A stretch of 64,000 bases of DNA from Modestobacter roseus (GTDB lineage: Bacteria; Actinomycetota; Actinomycetes; Mycobacteriales; Geodermatophilaceae), in assembly GCF_007994135.1 (NCBI RefSeq), contig NZ_VLKF01000001.1, forward strand, positions 1,240,001-1,304,000, given 5' to 3'. The notes below the pieces were generated by a model, which was given only the letters and a program-made list of their open reading frames with translations, made no database searches and was not told the DNA's origin. Shown here piece after piece: positions 7,948-16,607 of this stretch (positions within the stretch are counted from its first letter, which is position 1; each line of letters opens with the position of its first letter). The translations under genes and the position numbers were made by a program.

Positions 7948-8970
7948 TCACTTGACCGCGATGGGGTTGACCGGGGCGCCGACGGCGCCGGTCACGGGCA
8001 GCGGCGCCGCGGTGAGGAAGAAGTCCCAGACGCCGTCGACCGCGCAGTCGGCGGCCAGCGCGTCCAGGTCCCACATCTCCCCGAGGAAGAGCCCGATGTT
8101 GGGGATGCAGACCTGGTGCAGCGGCTGGAAGGCGACGTCGAACTCGTTGGGCCGCACCTCGAATCCCCAGGTGTCGGTGGCGATGCCGGCGATCTCGGTG
8201 TCGTGCAGCCAGTCGGCGGTGGTGAACGACAGGCCGGGGGAGTCCCCGCCGGCGTAGTCACCCCAGCCCCGGCCCTCGGCGATGTCGCGCCGGGCGCGGG
8301 TCAGCCGGCCGGTGCGCACCAGCAGCAGGTCGCCACGTCCCACCCGCGCGGTCTCGCCCTGTGCGGCGATGGTGGCCGCCAGGTGCTCGGCGGTGATGGC
8401 GAAGCCGTCGGGCAGTTCGCCGTCGGTGCCGATCGCCCGACCGACGTCGAGCAGCACGCCGCGACCGGCGATGTGCGCCGCCGCGGTCTCGATGCCGGTC
8501 ACCCGGTCCCCGTCGCTGGTGACGACGTCACCGGCGCGGCGGCCGTTCCAGGCCATCCCGTGATCGAAGATGTGACCGAGGCCGTCCCACTGGGTCGAGG
8601 CCTGCAGCGGCATGGCGATCACGTCGTCCGCCCCGCCGATCCCGTGCGGGAACCCCTGCACACCGCGCTCGGCGTCGGTCCCGGTGTCCAGCATCGTGTG
8701 CACCGGGTTGGTGCGACGGCGCCAGCCCTTCTGCGGGCCGTCCATGTCGAAGGACTGGGACAGCGAGAAGCTCACCCCGCGCCGGACCAGCCGGGCACCC
8801 TCCAGGCGCTTGGCCTCGTCGAGGAAGTTCAGCGTCCCGAGGACGTCGTCGGCACCCCAGCGCCCCCAGTTCGAGCAGCGCTTCGCGGCGGCGGCGACGG
8901 CACCCTCGGGATCGGTCCGGTCGAGGCCTTCGGGGGAGTGCGGCACGCCCTCGACGGTGGCGCAGCCCAC
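7948..8970 (-). CDS. Cyclase-family (KynB / isatin-hydrolase-like) metal hydrolase
   Basis: 340 residues of the cyclase superfamily (PF04199). The central metal site reads 'STQWDGLGHIFDHG', the D-x-x-x-H type motif of bacterial arylformamidase (KynB) and isatin hydrolase, with a later His near 'PLHQVCIPNIG'. Members hydrolyse amide or lactam bonds in tryptophan- and indole-type catabolism or act on cyclic intermediates. As first gene of the operon it may open or activate the substrate before hydroxylation. The GTG at 8970 is given; a second GTG at 8946, before 'PHSPEGLDR', is equally plausible and has a better GAGGG upstream. Substrate not known. Confidence 0.72.
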   Translation of the reverse strand: MGCATVEGVPHSPEGLDRTDPEGAVAAAAKRCSNWGRWGADDVLGTLNFLDEAKRLEGARLVRRGVSFSLSQSFDMDGPQKGWRRRTNPVHTMLDTGTDAERGVQGFPHGIGGADDVIAMPLQASTQWDGLGHIFDHGMAWNGRRAGDVVTSDGDRVTGIETAAAHIAGRGVLLDVGRAIGTDGELPDGFAITAEHLAATIAAQGETARVGRGDLLLVRTGRLTRARRDIAEGRGWGDYAGGDSPGLSFTTADWLHDTEIAGIATDTWGFEVRPNEFDVAFQPLHQVCIPNIGLFLGEMWDLDALAADCAVDGVWDFFLTAAPLPVTGAVGAPVNPIAVK

Positions 8971-8993
8971 ACGGGTCAGGGAAGACGAGATGT

Positions 8994-9010
8994 CTGATGA
9001 GGAACATCAG
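8994..9010. promoter_or_regulatory. 17-bp inverted repeat in the LysR/catabolic divergent promoter
   Basis: CTGATG, five bases, CATCAG: a perfect inverted repeat in the 61-bp gap between the operon and its divergent LysR gene. This is the position expected for a LysR-type operator controlling both directions. Confidence 0.5.
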
Positions 9011-9019
9011 TCCGGTCGA

Positions 9020-9025
9020 TAGCCT
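9020..9025 (+). promoter_or_regulatory. -10 element for a probably leaderless LysR mRNA
   Basis: TAGCCT ends six bases before the GTG start of the LysR gene, and no Shine-Dalgarno sequence fits between. Transcription would then begin at or next to the start codon, a common leaderless layout in actinobacteria. No convincing -35 is seen. Confidence 0.4.
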
Positions 9026-9031
9026 GGCCCG

Positions 9032-9970
9032 GTGAACCTCGCCAGCCTGGACCTCAACCTGCTCGTGTCCCTCGACGCGCTGCTCCAGCAGCGGAGCGTC
9101 ACGCGGGCCGCGGCGCAGATGGGGCTGAGCCAGCCGGCGCTGTCGGCGTCCCTCGCGCGCCTGCGCCGGCACTTCGACGACGAGCTGCTGACCCGCCAGG
9201 GGAACGAGTACCGGCTGACCCCCCTGGCGGTGCAGCTCAAGGAGCTCGCCCGGATCGCCCTGTCCGGCGTCGAGCGCGTCTTCGCGGCCCAGCCCGAGTT
9301 CGACCCGGCGTCCTCGACCCGCGAGTTCACGCTGCTCGTCAGCGACTACGTGGTGGCCATCCTCGGGGACACGCTGGCCGAGCTGCTGGCCGAGGAGGCG
9401 CCGCACACGAGGCTGCGACTCACGCCGCACTCACCGGCGATGGTCGAGCGGGCGGACCAGGTGCTCCTCACCGCGGACCTGCTCCTCCTCCCGCACGGCT
9501 TCGTCAGCGACCTCTCGCACCACGACCTGTACCGCGACGAGTGGGTCTGCGTCGTCGCGGCCGACAGCCCGGCGGCCGACGCGGGGCTGACCGTGGCAGA
9601 CCTGGAGACCCTCCCCTGGGTGGTGACCTACCACGGCCAGACGGCGTCCACGCCGGCCGCGCGCCAGATGCGCATGCTCGGCATCGAGCCGTGGGTGCAG
9701 GTGGTGAACGAGAGCTTCCTGACCGTTCCCGCCCTCGTCGCGGGAAGCGGTCGGATCGCGCTGCTGCAGCGCCGGCTGGTGGACCAGCTGCCGCTGAACT
9801 CCGGCATCCGCGCCCTCCCCGTCCCCTTCGACGCCGGCCCGCTGATCGAGACCATGTGGTGGCACCCGGTCTTCGACGACGATCCCGAGCACTCCTACCT
9901 GCGCGACCTGGTCGTGCGTGCGGCGGAGCTGGCCCTGGGCGGACAGCCCGAGGATCATCGATCCGACTGA
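9032..9970 (+). CDS. LysR-family transcriptional regulator of the ring-cleavage operon
   Basis: 312 residues. An N-terminal winged helix-turn-helix spans about residues 5-65 ('SVTRAAAQMGLSQPALSASL' is the recognition region). A two-lobed effector-binding domain follows, of the NodD/NahR-like subgroup ('MNLASLDLNLLVSLDALL' start). It is divergent from the minus-strand catabolic operon and only 61 bp from it, which is the classical layout for an activator that senses a pathway intermediate. The GTG start is preceded by a -10-like box rather than a ribosome site. The effector is unknown. Confidence 0.85.
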   Translation: MNLASLDLNLLVSLDALLQQRSVTRAAAQMGLSQPALSASLARLRRHFDDELLTRQGNEYRLTPLAVQLKELARIALSGVERVFAAQPEFDPASSTREFTLLVSDYVVAILGDTLAELLAEEAPHTRLRLTPHSPAMVERADQVLLTADLLLLPHGFVSDLSHHDLYRDEWVCVVAADSPAADAGLTVADLETLPWVVTYHGQTASTPAARQMRMLGIEPWVQVVNESFLTVPALVAGSGRIALLQRRLVDQLPLNSGIRALPVPFDAGPLIETMWWHPVFDDDPEHSYLRDLVVRAAELALGGQPEDHRSD

Positions 9971-9980
9971 TACCGATCAG
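9967..9980. promoter_or_regulatory. Palindrome before the first ABC transporter operon
   Basis: CTGAT-ACCG-ATCAG, a perfect 5-bp-arm inverted repeat overlapping the LysR stop codon and about 100 bases upstream of the binding-protein gene. An 11-bp part of it, CTGATCGGTAT on the minus strand, recurs at 29403-29413 beside another promoter. Candidate operator; the cognate regulator is unknown. Confidence 0.35.
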
Positions 9981-10077
9981 CGCGATAAGTGATTTCCGCT
10001 TCGCTGGTCCGGTGCTGACACTTCGACAGCAGTGATGCCCGTCACCGGCGACGGGCTCCGCCCTCGAAGGAGAGCTG

Positions 10078-11250
10078 ATGACCCGCTCCATGCGCCGGCC
10101 CGGCGTGATCGCCGTCCTCACCCTGGTCGCCACGATCGGGCTGACGGGCTGCGGCTCCTCGGACGAGGACCCGGCCGACTCGGCGAGCTCGGCCAGCCAG
10201 AGCACCTCCGCGGCCGGCGACCCCGTCGCCATGGGGGACCTGCTCGCGGTCGCCTACGAGGGGCAGATGGGCACGCCGCCCACCACGGCGACGACTCCGC
10301 CGGAGGACGTCGACCTCTGGGTCGTCTCCTGCGGTGAGCAGATCCCGAGCTGTTCCACACCGACGGCCGCCGTGCAGGAAGCGGCCCAGGCGGTGGGCTG
10401 GGACGTGCGGCTGTGCGACGGGCAGCTGAACCCCAACGGCTGGGGTGACTGCGTGCGGCAGGCGATCAGCGCCGACGCCGACGTCGTGGTGCCCGTGGGC
10501 ATCGACTGCGCCAGCGTCCAGCAGCCCTTCCAGGAGGCGAAGGACGCCGGGGTCACGGTCGTCGGCGGCGGGGGTGCCGACTGCGACGAGGTGGGCGGCC
10601 AGCCGCTGTGGGCCAGCGAGCGGATCCAGCTCGAGGGGATGGGCGTCCGGGACGTCTTCGAACTGCAGGGCAAGCTCGCGGCCGACTGGCTGATCGGCAC
10701 GACGGACGGTCAGGCCAAGGTGCTCCACCTGGTCTTCACCGACCCGCTGTGGGGCCCCTGGCTGGCCGAGGGGTTCGAGCAGGAGATGGCGACGTGCGAG
10801 GGCTGCGAGATCGTCGGCACGTTGGAGGTCGCCAACAACGACGTGATGACCGGTGCGCTGCCGCAGAAGTTCTCCACCGCGCTGCTGCAGTCGCCTGAGG
10901 TCGACTCGGTCTTCGTGCCCCTCGGTGGCTGGATGCCCGCCGGACTGGCGCAGGCCGTGGTCTCGTCCGGGCGGTCTGCCGACCTCGACGTCATCAGCGG
11001 CCTGGGCAACGTGGCCAACATGGAGCTGATCCGCAGCGACGGCGGCCAGGACGCCATCGTCGGCTACCCCACCCAGTGGGGCGGCTGGGGATCGGTGGAC
11101 ACCGCGATCCGGGTGCTCAACGGCGAGGAGCCGGTGGCCCAGGGCGACGGTTTCCAGGTCATCGACGCGGAGAGCGGGCTCCCGCCGCAGGGCCAGGACT
11201 TCGAGCCGGTCGACTTCCGGGCCGCCTACCGGGAGGCCTGGGGCGTCTGA
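10078..11250 (+). CDS. Sugar-type (PBP-I) ABC transporter substrate-binding lipoprotein
   Basis: 390 residues. A lipoprotein signal is present: basic start, hydrophobic stretch and lipobox L-T-G-C at about residue 23. A Ser/Ala-rich linker follows. The mature part has the two-lobed layout of ribose/xylose-type periplasmic binding proteins ('AISADADVVVPVGIDCASVQ', 'VDSVFVPLGGWMPAGLAQ'). A strong AGGAG lies seven bases before the ATG. It is followed by an RbsA-type ATPase and an RbsC-type permease, so this is a complete importer. Its place among aromatic genes suggests uptake of an aromatic or glycosylated substrate rather than ribose, which is inference. Confidence 0.82.
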   Translation: MTRSMRRPGVIAVLTLVATIGLTGCGSSDEDPADSASSASQSTSAAGDPVAMGDLLAVAYEGQMGTPPTTATTPPEDVDLWVVSCGEQIPSCSTPTAAVQEAAQAVGWDVRLCDGQLNPNGWGDCVRQAISADADVVVPVGIDCASVQQPFQEAKDAGVTVVGGGGADCDEVGGQPLWASERIQLEGMGVRDVFELQGKLAADWLIGTTDGQAKVLHLVFTDPLWGPWLAEGFEQEMATCEGCEIVGTLEVANNDVMTGALPQKFSTALLQSPEVDSVFVPLGGWMPAGLAQAVVSSGRSADLDVISGLGNVANMELIRSDGGQDAIVGYPTQWGGWGSVDTAIRVLNGEEPVAQGDGFQVIDAESGLPPQGQDFEPVDFRAAYREAWGV

Positions 11251-11312
11251 CCGCCCGCTCGTCCGTTCCGGTGGCCGCGCCCTCGGGCGCGGCCACCGGC
11301 GAGAGGATCACC

Positions 11313-12932
11313 ATGACGACCACGCACACCCCTCCGGCCCCCACCACGGACGTCGCCCTCCGGATCACGGGGATGACCAAGCGCTTCGGGGCGACGCTCG
11401 CCCTCGACGGTGCCGACCTGGCCCTCCGGCACGGCACCGTGCACGCCCTCGTCGGCGGCAACGGGTGCGGCAAGTCCACGACCATCAAGGTGCTCGCCGG
11501 CGTCCACCGCGCGGATGCCGGGCGGATCGAGGTGGCCGGATCGGTCTGGTCGGCCGCCGACTACGACGCCCGAGCCGGACGGGCGGCCGGCCTCCGGTTC
11601 GTCCACCAGGACCTGGGCCTGTTCCCCGAGCTGTCGATCGCGGAGAACGTCGCACTCGACGCCGGCTACCCCCGCGGGCTGGCCGGTCGGGTGTCCTGGG
11701 CGGCCCTGCACCGGCGGGTCGCCGGGTTGTTGGAGACCTATGAGATCGACGCCTCGCCCGCCACCCCGGTCAGGGCCCTGCGCCCGGCGCAGCGCACCCT
11801 GGTGGCGATCGCCCGTGCCCTGCAGGACCAGGAGAGCGACCAGCACCTGGTCCTCGTCCTCGACGAGCCCACCGCGACCCTGCCCCAGCACGAGTCGCAG
11901 CTCCTCCTGGACGCGGTCCGCCGGCGGGCCGACCGGGGGCAGACGGTGCTGATCGTCAGCCACCGCATGCCGGAGGTGCTGGCGGTGTCCGACGACTTCA
12001 CCGTGTTCCGGGACGGGCGGACGGTGGCGTCCCTCGTGGCCGCGCGCCCCACCGAGGGGGACCTGGTGGCCCGGATGACCGGAGCCGGTCCGGGCACCGG
12101 CGTCCCGGCGGCTGATGGCGGGGGTGGCGGTGGTCGACCTGCCCCGGCCGAGGAGCAGGACGACGTGGTGCTCGAGGTGTCGGGCTTGTCGGGGGGCCCG
12201 CTGCGCGGGCTCGACCTGCAGGTGCGGCGCGGGGAGATCGTCGGCGTCACCGGCCTGGTGGGTTCGGGTCGCACCTCCCTGCTCAAGACCGTGTTCGGCG
12301 AGCACACGCCCGTCGAGGGCAGCGTGCGCATCGCCTCGGCCGGATCGGCCGGTACGACGGCCGCGACGACGACGGCACGCATCGGGGCCGGGGTCGCCTA
12401 CGTCCCGGAGGACCGGGGCGGTGAAGCCGCCTTCGCCGACCTCACGCTCCGGCACAACCTGTCGGCCACCGTGCTCCGCCGCTACTGGCGGCCGTGGGGG
12501 ATGGCGCTGCGCCGGGAGCGGGCGGAGGCCCGCGCACTGATCCGTGGGCACGGGATCAAGGCGTCGTCGTCCGAGGTCCCGTTCTCGGCACTGTCCGGCG
12601 GCAACCAGCAGAAGGCGATCCTGGCCCGCTGGCTCCGGCGCGAGCCCACGCTGCTCCTGCTCGACGAGCCGACGCAGGGCGTCGACGTCATGTCCCGGTC
12701 CGACATCTACCGGACCGTGCAGGAGACCGCGGCGCGCGGCTGTGCCGTGCTGGTGGCCTCCTCGGACCTCCTCGAGCTGTGCGGCCTGTGCGATCGCGTG
12801 CTCGTGCTGCGCGACGGACGAGTGGCGGCCGAGGTGAGCGGGCCGGACCTCACGGCCGACCGGCTCACCGCACTGACCCAGAGCACCGACCCGGCCACCG
12901 GTCCGGCGCCGACCCGAGGAGACCGACGATGA
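11313..12932 (+). CDS. RbsA-type duplicated ABC ATPase
   Basis: 539 residues from the ATG at 11313 (GAGAGGA upstream). Two fused ATP-binding domains. The first has Walker A 'GGNGCGKST', a degenerate signature 'LRPAQRTLVAIARA' and Walker B 'VLVLDEPTATL'. The second has the shortened P-loop 'GLVGSGRTS', signature 'LSGGNQQKAILARWL' and 'LLLLDEPTQGVDV'. One degenerate and one intact half is normal for ribose/galactose-class importers. It energises the permease encoded next. The ATGA overlap with that gene suggests coupled translation. Confidence 0.9.
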   Translation: MTTTHTPPAPTTDVALRITGMTKRFGATLALDGADLALRHGTVHALVGGNGCGKSTTIKVLAGVHRADAGRIEVAGSVWSAADYDARAGRAAGLRFVHQDLGLFPELSIAENVALDAGYPRGLAGRVSWAALHRRVAGLLETYEIDASPATPVRALRPAQRTLVAIARALQDQESDQHLVLVLDEPTATLPQHESQLLLDAVRRRADRGQTVLIVSHRMPEVLAVSDDFTVFRDGRTVASLVAARPTEGDLVARMTGAGPGTGVPAADGGGGGGRPAPAEEQDDVVLEVSGLSGGPLRGLDLQVRRGEIVGVTGLVGSGRTSLLKTVFGEHTPVEGSVRIASAGSAGTTAATTTARIGAGVAYVPEDRGGEAAFADLTLRHNLSATVLRRYWRPWGMALRRERAEARALIRGHGIKASSSEVPFSALSGGNQQKAILARWLRREPTLLLLDEPTQGVDVMSRSDIYRTVQETAARGCAVLVASSDLLELCGLCDRVLVLRDGRVAAEVSGPDLTADRLTALTQSTDPATGPAPTRGDRR

Positions 12933-13984
12933 GCCTGGCCAACACCGAGCACGTGGAGACCGCCCCCGGCGACGGGCCCGGCGGCAGTGCCCTCGACCCC
13001 ACCACCGCCCCGGAGCGGTCATCCCGGGTGAAGGGCTTCGCCGAGCGCAACGCACTGCTGGCCCTGCTGCTGGCGGTCATCGCGTTCTTCGCGGTGTACC
13101 CGGACAGCTCGGCCACCTTCTTCACCACGCAGAACGCCAGCGTCCTGCTGGGCAACCAGTCCGTGGTCGCGCTCCTCGCCCTGGCGGTCATCCTGCCGCT
13201 GGTCACGGGGTACTTCGACTTCTCCCTGGGCGCGATCGCCGCGACATCGAGCGTCCTGACCGCCGGGCTGATGAGCTTCCACGCGCTCCCGCTCGGTGTG
13301 GCGATCGCCGTCGGCGTCGGCACCGGAGCCGTGATCGGAGGGGTCAACGGGCTGCTCGTGACCAGGTTCGGGCTCAACAGCTTCGTCACGACCCTCGGCA
13401 TGGCGACCCTGCTGGGCGGCCTCATCCAGTGGTACACCGGCGGCCAGACCATCCTGGCCGGCATCGACCCGGCACTCCCGCGGTTCGGCGGTGCGACCTG
13501 GCTCGGGCTGCCCCGCGTGGTCTTCGTCGTCCTGCTGGCCACCGTCGCACTCTGGTACCTGCTCTCCCAGACCCCGTTCGGCCGGAGCCTCTACGCGATC
13601 GGGTCGAACCCCCGCTCCGCGCGGCTCGTGGGTGTGCGGGTCGACCGATCGGTCTGGACGACGTTCGTGCTGGCCGGCGCACTTGCCGGGGTCACCGGTG
13701 TGCTCCAGCTGGCCCGGACCGGCAGCGCCACCGCCGACAACGGGACGAGTCTGCTCTTCCCGGCGCTGGCGGCGGCGTTCCTCGGGGCCACCGCCGTCGT
13801 GCCGGGGTTCTTCAACGCCGTCGGCACGATCATCGGCGTGCTCTTCGTCTCGGTGGCCGTCAGCGGGCTGACCCTGTCCGGTGCCAGCGCCTGGGCCAGC
13901 CCGGTCTTCAACGGCGCGGCGCTGCTGGTGGCCGTCGGTCTGTCGCACTACCTGGGTCGCCACCGGGGTGTCCGCACCGGCTGA
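12929..13984 (+). CDS. RbsC-type ABC transporter permease
   Basis: 351 residues from an ATG overlapping the ATPase stop (ATGA). A hydrophilic N-terminus of about 40 residues precedes some eight to ten hydrophobic segments. Characteristic stretches are 'LPLVTGYFDFSLGAIAA', 'NGLLVTRFGLNSFVTTLG' and 'SNPRSARLVGVRVD', all diagnostic of the branched-chain/ribose permease family. It forms the membrane channel of the importer. It is the last gene of the operon and faces the minus-strand dehydrogenase across 145 bases with no clear gene. Confidence 0.88.
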   Translation: MSLANTEHVETAPGDGPGGSALDPTTAPERSSRVKGFAERNALLALLLAVIAFFAVYPDSSATFFTTQNASVLLGNQSVVALLALAVILPLVTGYFDFSLGAIAATSSVLTAGLMSFHALPLGVAIAVGVGTGAVIGGVNGLLVTRFGLNSFVTTLGMATLLGGLIQWYTGGQTILAGIDPALPRFGGATWLGLPRVVFVVLLATVALWYLLSQTPFGRSLYAIGSNPRSARLVGVRVDRSVWTTFVLAGALAGVTGVLQLARTGSATADNGTSLLFPALAAAFLGATAVVPGFFNAVGTIIGVLFVSVAVSGLTLSGASAWASPVFNGAALLVAVGLSHYLGRHRGVRTG

Positions 13985-14129
13985 ACGGCATCCCGCGAGC
14001 TGCCGGAGCAGGCGGGTCCCCGCACCGTGGTCGATGGCCAGGCAGCTGTCCGGCCAGGGCGGCATCGCCACGGTCGCGGGCCGTCGACGCCCGAGCGGCC
14101 GCCGGCACCCGGCGCCGTCCTCGGGACGA

Positions 14130-15242
14130 TCACGGGACGATGACGTAGTTGCTGAAGCCGCCGTTGCGGTTCTGCAGCACGGACAAGGCGCTGTTCACCT
14201 CGGCGAGGGTGAACACCTCGTGCTCGAACACCGAGAGGTCGACCGCCCCCGCCGCTGCCAGGTCCGCCATCTCCTGGCCGTCGGCCGTGGTGAACCACGC
14301 CGATCCGATCATGGTCTTGTCGTTGTCCATCAGCTCGTGCACGTGCACCGGGACGTGACCGGCGACGGCGCTGATGTTGATGTGCCGCCCGCCCCGACGG
14401 AGGCCGCCCAGGGCTGCCAGCCAGGACTCCTGGGGGGCGCCCGGGCCGAGCGCGTCGATGACGACGTCCGCGCCCTCGCCGTCGGTCAGGCTGCGGGTCC
14501 ACTCGCCGGTCGAGACCTCGTCCTCGAGGGAGTGGACCTCGATGCGTCCGGGTGCGATGGCCCTGACCCGGTCGAGCAGGTCCCGGTTGCGCGCCGTACC
14601 CAGGACCTTGCGTGCGCCGAGCGCGAGTGCGAAGAGGGCGACCCCCAGGCCGAGAGTGCCGCTGATCCCGTTGATCAGGACCACGTCGGACGACGTGAGG
14701 CCGGCCCGGCGCAGCGCGCGGTAGCCGGTGCCCAGGTAACCCCAGCGCGCGGCGGTCTCGTGGGAGACGTTGTCCGGCAAGGTGACCAGGCTGTACTGCG
14801 GCGCGGTCATGTACTCCGCGAGGCCCCCGTAGGGGTAGTCCTCGAACATCTGCCGGGCGTCCTCGCTGAACCCGAAGTAGCCGTTGAAGGCGTAGAACCT
14901 GCAGGAGGTGGTCTGACCCGCGCGGCAGTACCGGCAGCCGCCGCAGTACCGGGCGGGGTTGACGTAGACGCGCTGGCCGATGTCGACGCCGTGGACCTGC
15001 GCACCTCGTGCGACGACGACACCGGTGGGATCCAGCCCGAAGATCGCGGGCAGCGGCGGTAGCGAGGTGTGCGGGAACCAGTCCGTGAAGTGGGTCAGCA
15101 CGTTGCCCAGGTTGGGCACGATCCCGCAGGCCTTGACCTGCACCAGGACGTCGGTGGGCCGGGGTGTGGGGACCTCGATCTCGTCGACGGTGAGCGGCTC
15201 CCCGCGCACGTGCATCCGGGCTGCCCGCATGGTCTTCGGCAT
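14130..15242 (-). CDS. Zinc-dependent medium-chain alcohol dehydrogenase (MDR)
   Basis: 370 residues from the ATG at 15242, with AGGAG eight bases upstream. The catalytic Cys is in 'KACGIVPNLGNVL', structural zinc cysteines are in 'CGGCRYCRAGQTTSC', and the nucleotide-binding region is 'INGISGTLGLGVALFALAL'. The usual Cys-His pairing around the catalytic site is replaced by an unusual 'GIVPNLGNVL', which its paralogue at 42113 shares. It may oxidise a benzylic or aliphatic alcohol or an aldehyde adduct. Upstream is a repeated promoter element (15460-15534) also found before the hydroxylase at 16823, implying co-regulation by the LysR protein between them. Confidence 0.82.
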   Translation of the reverse strand: MPKTMRAARMHVRGEPLTVDEIEVPTPRPTDVLVQVKACGIVPNLGNVLTHFTDWFPHTSLPPLPAIFGLDPTGVVVARGAQVHGVDIGQRVYVNPARYCGGCRYCRAGQTTSCRFYAFNGYFGFSEDARQMFEDYPYGGLAEYMTAPQYSLVTLPDNVSHETAARWGYLGTGYRALRRAGLTSSDVVLINGISGTLGLGVALFALALGARKVLGTARNRDLLDRVRAIAPGRIEVHSLEDEVSTGEWTRSLTDGEGADVVIDALGPGAPQESWLAALGGLRRGGRHINISAVAGHVPVHVHELMDNDKTMIGSAWFTTADGQEMADLAAAGAVDLSVFEHEVFTLAEVNSALSVLQNRNGGFSNYVIVP

Positions 15243-15459
15243 CACTAGGACTCCTGGGTCTCGGTGCCGGCCAGGCCGCGCTGGCGGATGGCGGGTCCCC
15301 GGGGGCGTCCGGAGGCCCTCGCCGCGGGACGGACGTGAGGTGTCACTGCGCCGGGTGCTCGGCCCTGCGCCGGGGCGTCCTCGCCGTTCCGTTTCCGGAC
15401 CGACCGCATGTCGCGATGGGCGTCGGCACCGGTCGTGCCGGTGTCCGCGAACGAATGCG

Positions 15460-15534
15460 GACAAGGTGGCACCGGTCACAGCCCGGTGGCCAGCGACACT
15501 GTCCGAACCCCGGCATAAGGGATCCTTGTGTCCC
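15460..15534 (-). promoter_or_regulatory. LysR-regulon promoter element, copy A (upstream of the dehydrogenase)
   Basis: This block of about 75 bp reappears, reversed, at 16533-16607. Conserved parts are a 14/14 match (GACAAGGTGGCACC), a 12/13 match (GGCCAGCGACACT) and 22/30 around an ATA-N9-TGT site at 15515-15529 (ATAAGGGATCCTTGT), the LysR-type T-N11-A pattern. Its inner edge lies about 218 bases before the dehydrogenase start. The remainder of the 323-base gap (15243-15565) holds only this long leader. Confidence 0.65.
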
Positions 15535-15565
15535 GGGCACCGCCGGCAGCGGAGGACGGTGCCGG

Positions 15566-16540
15566 CTACCGAGCAGGGGGCGCCGCGGACGAGGCGAGCG
15601 CTGCGCCGGGGGCGGGGTCGCAGTCGCTGAAGCCCCCGATGCGCTGCGCGGCATCGTGGAGGAAGGAGACGACGGCCGCCGCGCGGCGACTCAGCCTGTC
15701 CTGCTCGGGCCAGGCGGCGACGACCCGGTGGACCGGCACGTTCCCGGACAACGGGATGCACACCAGCGGCTCGCCCTCCAGGCTGACGTCCAGCGGCCAT
15801 CGCTGCACGAGGTGGGTCCAGCCCAGTCCCCGGGCCACGAGGCAGCGGACCACCTCGATGTTCGCAGACGTGTGGACGATGCGGGGGACGGCGCCGACAT
15901 CCCGGAACAGCTGCTCGGTGTTGCCGGGGCTGGGTCCCTGCGCGTAGACGACGAGCGGCTCATCGGCGAGGTCTTCGACGGTCACCGTGGTCTCGGCGGC
16001 CAGGCGGTGGTCCGCCGGCAGGAGTGCGTAGGGGCGCAGGCTGCGGATGGTCTCGGTGGCGAGACCGGGACCGAGACCGGTGTCGTACGTGACCGCGAGC
16101 TCGCAGGCGCCGCTGGTCAGCGCTCGGCGCAGCTCCTCCTGCGATTCCTCGATGACCGAGAGCTCCACCGCCGGGTGCTGGACGGCGAAGGTGCCGTGCA
16201 GCGGTGGCAGGTACAGGGGCGCGAGGGTCGAGTAGCACCCCAGCCTCAGGACGCCGCGCAGGTCCGCATCCGGGGTCCGGGCACTGCTCTGGACGTCCGC
16301 CGCGGCGGCGAGGACCCGGCGGGCGTCGGCGACGACCTCGAGGCCGGCCTCCGTCAGGGTCACGCCGTGCCCCGGGCGGCGGGCCAGGAGTTGCGCGCCC
16401 AGTCCACGTTCGAGGTCGTGGATGCCTGCCGAGATGGCCGCCTGGGAGACGTGCTCCGTCTCCGCAGCGGCGGTCATCGAGCCCGTCTCGGCCACCGCGA
16501 CCAGGTAGCTCAGCTGCCGCAGGGAGAAGTTGGGGACCAT
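15566..16540 (-). CDS. LysR-family transcriptional regulator
   Basis: 324 residues. The helix-turn-helix is at about residues 18-40 ('GSMTAAAETEHVSQAAISAG'), and the effector domain has the typical 'LRLGCYSTLAPLYLPPL' start. It resembles the third LysR at 45494 in build. Its start codon overlaps a LysR-type site (16539-16553), which suggests autoregulation. It sits between the dehydrogenase and the FAD hydroxylase, whose promoters share one element, so both are its probable targets. The last 20 residues are Ala/Pro-rich and may be an unstructured tail. Confidence 0.85.
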   Translation of the reverse strand: MVPNFSLRQLSYLVAVAETGSMTAAAETEHVSQAAISAGIHDLERGLGAQLLARRPGHGVTLTEAGLEVVADARRVLAAAADVQSSARTPDADLRGVLRLGCYSTLAPLYLPPLHGTFAVQHPAVELSVIEESQEELRRALTSGACELAVTYDTGLGPGLATETIRSLRPYALLPADHRLAAETTVTVEDLADEPLVVYAQGPSPGNTEQLFRDVGAVPRIVHTSANIEVVRCLVARGLGWTHLVQRWPLDVSLEGEPLVCIPLSGNVPVHRVVAAWPEQDRLSRRAAAVVSFLHDAAQRIGGFSDCDPAPGAALASSAAPPAR

Positions 16541-16607
16541 AAGGACCGCCTATACCGGTGTTGGGAGAGTGTCGTTGGCCAGGCGCTCGAGCGGGTGCCA
16601 CCTTGTC
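16533..16607 (+). promoter_or_regulatory. LysR-regulon promoter element, copy B (upstream of the hydroxylase)
   Basis: Inverted counterpart of the element at 15460-15534. It contains the site ATAAGGACCGCCTAT at 16539-16553, which covers the LysR start codon. Its far edge is about 216 bases before the hydroxylase start, nearly the same distance as copy A from the dehydrogenase. Both copies point the same way relative to the catabolic gene. Confidence 0.65.

Noticed and set aside
15528-15947. Plus-strand frame beginning at the GTG inside element A
   Set aside because: The GTG aligns with the LysR ATG of element B, which raised the idea of a decayed LysR start, but the frame that follows is antisense to the LysR gene and shows no helix-turn-helix.
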